Shown here: piece after piece, positions 1-5,247 of the stretch
Layout: every line of letters begins with the position of its first letter
Position numbering within the stretch: position 1 is the first letter of the stretch
Assembly (NCBI GenBank): GCA_022771185.1
Contig: JALFCJ010000255.1
Coordinates: 1 to 5,583, forward strand
Direction of reading: 5' to 3'
DNA length: 5,583 nucleotides
DNA from: Spirochaetales bacterium
GTDB lineage: Bacteria > Spirochaetota > Spirochaetia > Sphaerochaetales > Sphaerochaetaceae
Made by a program: the position numbers and the translations under genes
Notes under the pieces: generated by a model
What the model saw: the letters and a program-made list of their open reading frames with translations, nothing else
Database searches by the model: none
What the model was told of the DNA's origin: nothing

Positions 1-1359
1 TCCCATGAATTATTCTCAGACCTTAAGATTTCAAAAGATCCTTCTTATGAATATGGTATTAACAAATATACGGTTATAAAACTGGATTTAAATGGAGCTG
101 CAACTAAAAAAGGAAACTTGACTATAGTACAATACTTAAAAAAGAAGGTCGTCCCTGAATTGATTGAAGCATATCCTAGTATCGGGCTCTCTGAGGATGA
201 TCCAATTCCTGAATTGTTGGTCAATATCCATAGAGCTACTAGAGATAAGTTTGTATTCATAATAGACGAGTATGATCTGCCAATTAGGGAGGAAAAGTAT
301 TCAGAAGAGTTTGAAGAATACAAAGATTTCCTCGTCTCTTTATTTAAAGGCGAAGATACTAATTACACAATTGCCCTAGCATACCTGACGGGAATACTTC
401 CTATCATCAAAGATAAGACTGATTCAGGACTTAACAATTTCACGGAGTATACTATGCTAGATGCTGACGAAATGGCTCCCTTCATGGGATTCACTGAAGA
501 TGAAGTCAAGAGTTTGGCTACGCAATCGGGTATGGAGTTTGATGAGCTGAAGAAGTGGTATGATGGTTACAATCTAAATGAAATTGAAATTTAGTCCCCT
601 AAGTCAGTCATTACCTCTGTGGAAAAGAGGCGATGCGATGACTATTGGACACAAACTAAATCATATAAGGCCCTTAAGGATTATATTCTTATGGACTTCA
701 ACGGAATAAAAAACGATGTCATATCGATGGTTTCCGGAGAACACATTCCTGTAAATGTAAAGAAATTCACAAATACAAGCTTTATTGATTCAAAGGATGA
801 TGCATTTACATCTCTCATCCATCTCGGATACCTTGGCTACAACTATAGTGAGAAGACCTGCTTTATCCCAAACTATGAACTTTTGCAGGAGTGGATAATT
901 GCAATTGAGGACACTCCCGATTATAAGGGTGTGGTGGAACTTATAAAGGACTCGAAAAGACTATTGGAAGCCACATGGAATGGAGACGAGGAAGCTGTGG
1001 CTGAGGGTGTTGCCAAGGCCCACAGAGAGGCATGCAGTATCCTGGAGTACAACAACGAGGGCTCCTTCCAGTCAGCGCTCCATCTGGCCTACTACTATGC
1101 TAGGTCTTACTACACGATAGTAAACGAGCTTCCAGCAGGAAAGGGTTTTGCTGATTGTGCCTTTATCCCATATAAGCCAGATGTCCCTGCAATAATCATC
1201 GAACTTAAGAAGGATGACACTGTAGAGAATGCCATAGACCAGATAAAGAACCGTAAATATCCAGAAGCCTTGGAGAAATATAAAGACAACCTACTGCTTG
1301 TTGCCATCAGCTATGACTCAAAGACAAAGGAGCATTTCTGTAGAATAGAAAAAGCTTAA
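1..1359 (+). pseudogene. AAA-ATPase-like / PD-(D/E)XK nuclease family protein, 5' end outside window, interrupted by in-frame TAG
   Basis: The frame is open from base 1, so the gene begins upstream; its expected Walker A part is not in the window. Visible in order: an ATPase segment with the Walker B-like stretch FVFIIDEYD (bases 250-276), the family signatures ALAYLTGILPI and FMGFTEDEV, then KKWYDGYN just before an in-frame TAG (592-594). The same frame continues through DYWTQTKSYKALK, SLIHLGYLGY, LLEATWNGDEEAVAE and the C-terminal nuclease core: GFAD with Asp at 1153-1155, then IELKKD with Glu at 1201 and Lys at 1207. It ends at TAA 1357-1359. The family (AAA-ATPase_like plus PD-(D/E)XK, formerly DUF1703) normally reads through this point with Tyr-x-Pro, so the TAG looks like a one-base change of a Tyr codon. 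Read conventionally there are two pieces, 1-594 and a 3' piece whose first possible start is GTG 619. The TTG at 118 is internal, not a start. The role of this multicopy family is poorly known; roles in defence or mobile elements are inference. Confidence 0.85.
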
Positions 1360-1391
1360 TAAAACTTGACTGCGTCGACACAAGTTAGCTT
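1352..1391 (+). other. Imperfect inverted repeat across the stop codon of the nuclease gene
   Basis: AAGCT (1352-1356) plus AACTTG (1363-1368) can pair with CAAGTT (1381-1386) plus AGCTT (1387-1391). The stop codon TAA lies in a 6-base bulge and the loop is 12 bases. No run of T follows (TCGATTG comes next), so this is not a standard intrinsic terminator; it may be a weak 3' end structure or chance. Confidence 0.25.
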
Positions 1392-1853
1392 CGATTGTTT
1401 GAGGTAGCACTTTATAGTTTAATCCATCGATTCTTATAGATGAAAGACTAATGGAAATTGCAGAGATTATTCCAGCCACGGATGATGAATCACCTTAGTT
1501 TACAGAGGATGAGGCAATAAGTTTTACATATAAATCTCATCGAGAATTGTATGGAACTATCTCTTAAAGCGGCAGATATCAAAAAATTAGAAGAGTCCAT
1601 AATTGATACTTGGACAATAAGAAAGTTTGAGTGAGTAAAATATGGATTATGCCTACTGATAGTACTCTGATAGATTCTTACTGGGACTCTTGGAAAAAGT
1701 GGAAAACCTAGTGCAAGTGAGGAAGCCATAGTAACTAAAAACATTACATATAATAGGGGATAAGAATCCTAAATAGGTGTCAGACAATACTTTGTGATTC
1801 TTTCTATTCCATAATTTATATAGGATAACTATACTCTACAGAAAGGAAGAAAT
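1360..1853. other. 494-base stretch without an intact gene; possibly an eroded coding sequence
   Basis: All three forward frames carry several stops. Some pieces still look protein-like. From 1418 one frame gives FNPSILIDERLMEIAEIIP, a TAG at 1496-1498, then FTEDEAISFTYKSHRELYG, ending at a TAA near 1566. Another frame opens with ATG at 1551 (MELSLKAADIKKLEE, then SIIDTWTIRKFE) and stops at TGA 1632-1634; it later resumes as TGTLGKSGKPSASEEAIVTK after two stops. Charged, soluble-looking pieces moving between frames are what a decayed gene would leave, but I recognise no family, and random AT-rich sequence cannot be ruled out. An 84-codon minus-strand reading frame at 1490-1744 has no ribosome binding site and is not called. 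The last 60 bases hold the possible promoter and the ribosome binding site of the next gene. Confidence 0.3.
1792..1820 (+). promoter_or_regulatory. Possible sigma-70-type promoter of the phosphatase gene
   Basis: TTGTGA (1792-1797) and TTTATA (1815-1820) are 17 bases apart and lie 34 bases upstream of the ATG at 1854. An overlapping TATATA at 1817-1822 would give a spacer of 19. The match is moderate in AT-rich DNA. The ribosome binding site AAGGAAG (1843-1849) follows. Confidence 0.35.
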
Positions 1854-2951
1854 ATGGAAAAGAAAGTTGTGTTTCCTGATTATAACAATTCTCTTGTAAA
1901 CCTTTCATCTTCAATACTAAAAGCTTTCGATGTTGCTCCAGTTGAAACTACTTTGGATAGGGTGGATGAACTTTTGAGTAAAGATTATAAGAATATCGTA
2001 TTGCTTCTCTTGGATGGAATGGGAATATCTACGATGGAGAAGCTTCTTGATAAAGAAGGAGCCTTTAGAAGCCATCTACTATTTCCATATTCTTCAGTAT
2101 TCCCAGCAACTACAGTAGCTGCGACCACAAGTGTCCTTTCTGCTCTTTCTCCTCTTTCCCATTGTTGGCTTGGATGGGATAACTATTATCCGGACTTAAA
2201 TGAAAATGTCACAGTTTTTCTCAATAGAGTCCAAGGAACAGAAAGAATCGCCGCATCATTCCGTGTAGCAGAACACTATACTCCTTATAAATCCATAATC
2301 TCTTTGATTAATGAAAATGGGGGAAAAGCGTTTTATTCATCTCCTTTTGTAACTCCTTATCCGAGAACCCTTGATGCAGTTTTGGAAAGGATTGGATTTT
2401 TATGTAAAAAAGAGGGTAGAAAGTTAATATATGCCTACTGAACGGAGCCTGACCATATTCTTCACGAATGTGGTTCGGAGAGTAAGGCGGTGAAGGATGA
2501 ATTGAGGATGATAGAGGATAAAGTATCTTCATTTGCCTCTTCGCTTTCTGATACTCTCTTTCTTGTTACTGCAGACCATGGTCACATAGATGCTGAGGGT
2601 GTCTATATAAATGAGTATCCAGAGATAATGGACACTCTATTGCGTCTTCCATCTCTAGAGGCTCGTACCCCCAACTTCTTTGTAAAGGAAGGAATGAAAG
2701 AAGTGTTTAAGGAGAGGTTTCTAGATAGATTCGGAGATGACTTTGTTCTTTTGGATAGAGAAGAAGTGATCGAGAAGAAACTCTTTGGCTGGGGAAAGGA
2801 GCACCCACTCTTTAAAGAAATGCTTGGTGACTACATAGCATACTCTAAGAGTAACAAAACATTGTTTTTTTATGGAGAGAAGCTGAAATCCATGCATGGC
2901 AGTATGACTGAAGATGAGATGATCATTCCCCTCATAGTATTTGGAAGATGA
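1854..2951 (+). pseudogene. Alkaline phosphatase superfamily protein (type I phosphodiesterase/nucleotide pyrophosphatase-like), interrupted by in-frame TGA
   Basis: ATG 1854 follows AAGGAAG at good spacing; the frame ends at TGA 2949-2951, 365 codons, a normal length for the family. An in-frame TGA sits at codon 196 (2439-2441). All expected metal and nucleophile residues can be found: Asp54 in LLLLDGMG, the nucleophile Thr86 or Thr87 in FPATTVAATTS, Asp200 and His204 in TEPDHILHE, Asp241 and His242 in TADHGH, and His348 in SMHGSMT. The TGA falls between IYAY and TEPDH, where relatives read YxYWxxPDHxxH, so it replaces Trp and a single base (TGG to TGA) explains it. No signal peptide is seen, so a cytoplasmic phosphohydrolase is likely; substrate unknown. 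Standard decoding gives a 195-residue piece lacking half the metal site and a 3' piece with a possible GTG restart at 2490 (GGAG at 2477-2480), neither of which could be active alone. It is called broken, although readthrough would restore a complete enzyme. Confidence 0.82.
2451..2475 (+). other. Ten-base-pair hairpin just downstream of the in-frame TGA
   Basis: GACCATATTC (2451-2460) pairs with GAATGTGGTT (2466-2475) around the loop TTCAC, with two G-U pairs. Two further C-G pairs (2448-2449 with 2477-2478) are possible beyond one mismatch. The stem begins 9 bases after the TGA at 2439-2441. It lies in sequence coding for the conserved DHILHECG segment. It could favour UGA readthrough, or it may be accidental. 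Confidence 0.4.
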
Positions 2952-2966
2952 AAAAAGTTATGTCGT

Positions 2967-3012
2967 ATTTAGAGTTTATTCTAAATCTTACTTTTGGTGA
3001 AAAAGTAATTTT
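2967..3012 (+). terminator. Two tandem AU-rich hairpins followed by TTTT, weak terminator or intercistronic structure
   Basis: The first stem is ATTTAGA (2967-2973) with TCTAAAT (2980-2986), loop of 6. The second is TTACTTTT (2988-2995) with AAAAGTAA (3001-3008), loop GGTGA, directly followed by TTTT (3009-3012). Both stems are poor in G and C, so strong termination is doubtful. They fill the 87-base gap between phosphatase and acetyltransferase, where I see no convincing promoter for the acetyltransferase, so some read-through into it is likely. Confidence 0.35.
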
Positions 3013-3038
3013 GAAAGAATGGAAGTAGAGGCAAAACT

Positions 3039-3587
3039 ATGGTTTATTACAAAGAAATAAAGTTAAATGACGGAAGAGTCTTAGTAATGAGAAATGGTGA
3101 GAAGGAAGACGGAGAAGCGGTACTGGAGAACTTCATCGCTACACATTCTGAAAGCGACTTTCTTCTAACATACCCAGAGGAGTGTGTTTTTACTCCTGAA
3201 AAAGAGAGTAAGTACCTCGAGATGAAGAAAAACGAAGAAAGGGAAGCTGAGATACTTGCTATAGTTGACAAAAGGGTAGTAGGCACCGCAGGAATTGACG
3301 GCGTTGGAAGGGGAATGAAAGTAGTTCACCGTTGCTCTTTTGGTGTAAGTATTCTAAAAGAGTATTGGGGAAAAGGAATAGGAAGGGCTTTGACTGAGGC
3401 ATCTATTGAGTGTGCAAAAAAGGCTGGATACTCACAAATGGAGTTGGATGTTGTGAAGGACAACGAAAGAGCAGTCAGACTCTATAAAAGCCTAGGCTTT
3501 ACTGAGTACGGCGAGAACGAAAGAGGCTTTAAAAATAGAGAGGGTGAGTATCAAAGTGTGGTATTAATGAAGCTAAACTTAGATTAG
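3039..3587 (+). CDS. GNAT family N-acetyltransferase
   Basis: This 182-residue protein would transfer an acetyl group from acetyl-CoA to an amine; the acceptor cannot be read from the sequence. The N-terminal half (about 1-70) is variable and charged. Strand 4 and motif A of the GNAT fold lie at about 98-118, with the CoA pyrophosphate-binding loop as EYWGKGIGRAL (Gly111, Gly113, Gly115). Motif B is DNERAVRLYKSLGF at about 141-154, with the usual Asn142 and Tyr149. Length is typical, and there is no signal peptide or membrane segment, so it is cytoplasmic. The ATG at 3039 is preceded by AGAGG with a 7-base gap. The gene lies between the broken phosphatase and the PfkB kinase, 48 bases ahead of the latter, and probably shares its transcript. 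It ends in three consecutive in-frame stops, TAG TGA TAG (3585-3593). Assignment to the superfamily is firm; a narrower name would be a guess. Confidence 0.9.
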   Translation: MVYYKEIKLNDGRVLVMRNGEKEDGEAVLENFIATHSESDFLLTYPEECVFTPEKESKYLEMKKNEEREAEILAIVDKRVVGTAGIDGVGRGMKVVHRCSFGVSILKEYWGKGIGRALTEASIECAKKAGYSQMELDVVKDNERAVRLYKSLGFTEYGENERGFKNREGEYQSVVLMKLNLD

Positions 3588-3635
3588 TGATAGGAATTGA
3601 AGCTCTCTTTTTGGTATATTCTAACCGAGGCTATT

Positions 3636-4526
3636 ATGGAAAAGACACTTGTTATAGGATCATGCACTGTAGATATAGTAATACCAACACCCCGCCTTCC
3701 TTCTACAACGGATTCAATTAACTCCGGCGTTCACCACTATGCATTGGGAGGGTGTGCATATAATGTCTCGCAGATGCTGAGACTTTTGTCTGTCCCATAC
3801 CTCCATGGCGTTACTATCGGTAGCGGTATATATGGGGACTTCGTAAAAAAGGAACTGGAGAAAAAAGGTATCCCTATTTTCCGTACCTCCTCTGAACCCC
3901 ATGGAGCATGCATATGCCTAGTAGAAGAAAGAGGGGAGAGAAGCTTCATCGCATATCACGGAATCGAGTACAAATTTAATAGAGAGTGGTTTAAGTCTTT
4001 TGATCTTTCAACATTTTCTAATGTGTATCTCTGCGGCCTGGAACTGGAAGAAGATACAGGAGAAGAGATAGTCAAATTCTTGGAAGAGAATAGGTTCAAG
4101 AATATATACTTCGCTCCGGGGCCAAGGCTTTTGACCATCAAGGAAGATTTTGTAAAGCGAATCTTCGCTCTTAATCCTATTATCCACCTGAACGACCAGG
4201 AGATCATCAGTTATACAAAAGACAGTGACATCGAAAGAGCTATGAAAACTCTAAGATCTATGACAGGTAACGATGTAATCGTAACTATGGGAAAGGACGG
4301 GGCATCAATACTGACTGGAGATGACTTCATTTACGAAAAGAGTAGGGAATCTGAAGTTGTAGACTCAATAGGTGCCGGAGACTGCCACCTTGGAACATAT
4401 ATATCTTATAGGAGTATGGGTAAAGATAAGAGGGAAGCGCTGAAGAAAGCTAATCTCTTTGCCTCAGAAGTCGTTAGACACGAAGGCTCTACGCTACGGG
4501 AAGAGGATATTACTACTCTATTATAG
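3636..4526 (+). CDS. PfkB-family carbohydrate/nucleoside kinase
   Basis: This 296-residue ribokinase-fold enzyme phosphorylates a sugar or nucleoside hydroxyl with ATP. The N-terminal strand is TLVIGSCTVDIVI (4-16). The glycine-rich substrate-lid region is ALGGCAYNVSQML (about 37-49), followed by GIYGDFVKKELEKKGI. The C-terminal PfkB signature is VDSIGAGDCHLGTYI, with anion-hole GAGD at 246-249 and Asp249 (bases 4380-4382) as the expected catalytic base. VIVTMGKDGASI before it is the usual ATP-site strand. Length is typical. I chose ATG 3636, because GAGG (3627-3630) lies 5 bases upstream and the protein then begins at the first beta strand. An in-frame TTG at 3597 would add 13 residues, but its only purine-rich stretch abuts it too closely. 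The ALGGCAYNV motif and overall pattern recall uncharacterised clostridial sugar kinases and, more distantly, pseudouridine/ribokinase-like enzymes; the substrate is undetermined. Its stop (TAG 4524-4526) is 17 bases from the end of the convergent gene. Confidence 0.9.
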   Translation: MEKTLVIGSCTVDIVIPTPRLPSTTDSINSGVHHYALGGCAYNVSQMLRLLSVPYLHGVTIGSGIYGDFVKKELEKKGIPIFRTSSEPHGACICLVEERGERSFIAYHGIEYKFNREWFKSFDLSTFSNVYLCGLELEEDTGEEIVKFLEENRFKNIYFAPGPRLLTIKEDFVKRIFALNPIIHLNDQEIISYTKDSDIERAMKTLRSMTGNDVIVTMGKDGASILTGDDFIYEKSRESEVVDSIGAGDCHLGTYISYRSMGKDKREALKKANLFASEVVRHEGSTLREEDITTLL

Positions 4527-4543
4527 ATGCTTCCCTTCTTTCT

Positions 4544-4936
4544 TTAGAACTCAACGGTTCTTGGTTCTTTTGTGAAGGAATAGAATGTAGCTTTAGCGTT
4601 TTTGAAGTAGAAGACTTCTGTGTTGCCGTCGTCCGCTTTGTACATACTCTTTAAGTTTGGATATGCATCAAGCATAGATACTTTTGCTTCCAGTCTGTCG
4701 TCTTCAATAAGCTCTCCACTAACACGAAGCCATTCCCCGTTCTTTAAGGCGCAGATTTCTACCTTTGGGTTATTATGGATTTCTCTAGAAACTTCTTTTC
4801 TTTTTCCAGTCTGGATATATAGTCTGTTCTCGAAAACATGGGCTGTTCCAAAGGGTCTTACTCTTGGTTGGTCGCCATCCATTGTAGCTAGGTAATATAC
4901 GTCTGCATCTTTAAGAAATTTTACTACTTCTTCCAT
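4544..4936 (-). CDS. Pyridoxamine 5'-phosphate oxidase-like flavin-binding protein (FMN split barrel)
   Basis: This is a complete 130-residue single-domain protein, read on the minus strand from ATG at 4936-4934 to TAA at 4546-4544. The start follows AAGGA with a 7-base gap. It shows the pattern of the small PNPOx-like/general stress family. YYLATMDGDQPRVRPFG (14-30) forms the first barrel strands. RLYIQTGKRKEVSREI continues the barrel and probably contributes FMN phosphate contacts. VEICALKNGEWLRVSGEL and a C-terminal EVFYFKNAKATFYSF strand complete it. These proteins are dimeric and usually bind FMN or a related cofactor. They are too short to be true PdxH, so vitamin B6 oxidation should not be assumed; a reductase or flavin-carrier role is only family-level inference. 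It stands alone on its strand, convergent with the kinase and divergent from the ABC ATPase, with its own likely promoter. Confidence 0.9.
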   Translation of the reverse strand: MEEVVKFLKDADVYYLATMDGDQPRVRPFGTAHVFENRLYIQTGKRKEVSREIHNNPKVEICALKNGEWLRVSGELIEDDRLEAKVSMLDAYPNLKSMYKADDGNTEVFYFKNAKATFYSFTKEPRTVEF

Positions 4937-4959
4937 TATTTGTTCCTTATCTATATGTC

Positions 4960-4987
4960 ATTTTAGATTTAATACTCACATTGCCAA
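4960..4987 (-). promoter_or_regulatory. Probable sigma-70-type promoter of the flavin protein gene
   Basis: On the minus strand, TTGGCA (plus-strand 4987-4982) and TAAAAT (4965-4960) are 16 bases apart, each one base from consensus. Transcription would begin near 4953, giving a leader of about 17 bases that contains the AAGGA ribosome binding site. The -10 box overlaps the left arm of an inverted repeat, which suggests possible repressor control. Confidence 0.5.
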
Positions 4988-5007
4988 ACGTTTAATAAAA
5001 TCTAAGA
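4961..5007. repeat. Inverted repeat flanking the minus-strand promoter
   Basis: TTAGATTT (4963-4970) is repeated inverted as AAATCTAA (4998-5005); one G-T and one more T-A pair extend it to 4961-4970 and 4998-5007. The arms lie 37 bases apart centre to centre. One covers the -10 box and the other lies upstream of the -35 box of the flavin protein promoter. This is what a paired operator could look like; because of the 27-base loop, an RNA hairpin is less likely. Confidence 0.4.
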
Positions 5008-5146
5008 AAAATATGAAAAAACAGGCAATAAAAGAAGTGGAACATTGAGGAAACATCATATGATACTATTTCTTGTATAATGTTATTAATGACAACAATT
5101 ACCATAAAGAATATAAAATTAATAATGGTATTATAAAAGTAATGTG

Positions 5147-5174
5147 TTGATTTTAGGAAATATCATGTTATAAA
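5147..5174 (+). promoter_or_regulatory. Candidate upstream promoter of the ABC ATPase gene
   Basis: TTGATT (5147-5152) and TATAAA (5169-5174) are 16 bases apart, about 75 bases ahead of the ATG. The match is reasonable but the surrounding DNA is very AT-rich. It would give a leader of roughly 65 bases. Confidence 0.35.
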
Positions 5175-5190
5175 TGGAATATTTATTGCC

Positions 5191-5219
5191 TTGATTTACT
5201 TTATTTTTCTTGTTATTTT
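5191..5219 (+). promoter_or_regulatory. Candidate proximal promoter of the ABC ATPase gene
   Basis: TTGATT (5191-5196) and TATTTT (5214-5219) are separated by 17 bases, with the ATG at 5248 about 28 bases downstream and TAGGAAAAG as ribosome binding site (5237-5245). It could act instead of, or together with, the pair at 5147-5174. Confidence 0.35.
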
Positions 5220-5247
5220 TCTCTTGAATTAACAAATAGGAAAAGAA

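Larger units (their letters stand above)
4937..5247. other. AT-rich divergent intergenic region with regulatory elements
   Basis: This 311-base gap separates the minus-strand flavin protein from the plus-strand ABC ATPase; I see no gene or RNA gene in it. Besides the promoters and the inverted repeat listed separately, it holds a consensus TATAAT (5076-5081) with no good -35 at normal spacing. It also has a perfect 10-bp palindrome ATCATATGAT (5055-5064), a near-palindrome TGTTATTAATGACA (5081-5094), and a TACCAT/ATGGTA inverted repeat (5100-5105, 5125-5130) with a 19-base loop. Such palindromes arise easily in AT-rich DNA, but a sugar-responsive operator upstream of an ABC ATPase would be unsurprising. 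Confidence 0.5.

Noticed and set aside
118..594. Separate small gene starting at TTG 118
   Set aside because: The frame is open from base 1 and the upstream residues (LFSDLKISKDPSYEYGINKY) fit the same ATPase family, so TTG is an internal Leu codon.
1490..1744. 84-codon minus-strand reading frame
   Set aside because: No ribosome binding site precedes its ATG, the product resembles no family I know, and it is antisense to the region with plus-strand protein-like fragments.
1648..2441. Shared 12-mer TATGCCTACTGA in the eroded gap and at the phosphatase TGA
   Set aside because: One 12-base match between two sites in a 5.6-kb window is expected by chance, and flanking bases do not continue the match.
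2439..2475. Selenocysteine at the in-frame UGA of the phosphatase
   Set aside because: The aligned residue is Trp rather than Cys, the phosphatase mechanism does not use Cys here, and the downstream hairpin loop TTCAC lacks the early G typical of bacterial SECIS loops. No sel genes are in the window.
3597..3635. Longer kinase start at TTG 3597
   Set aside because: It would add 13 residues before the first beta strand, and its only purine-rich stretch abuts the codon; ATG 3636 has GAGG at proper spacing.
4546..4561. AGAAC/GTTCT hairpin as terminator of the kinase gene
   Set aside because: Only five pairs, inside the end of the convergent coding sequence, and the following T-rich stretch is interrupted; too weak to call.
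4620..4895. Plus-strand 91-codon frame opposite the flavin protein
   Set aside because: It is the shadow of a well-supported minus-strand gene; serine- and phenylalanine-rich composition is typical of an antisense reading.
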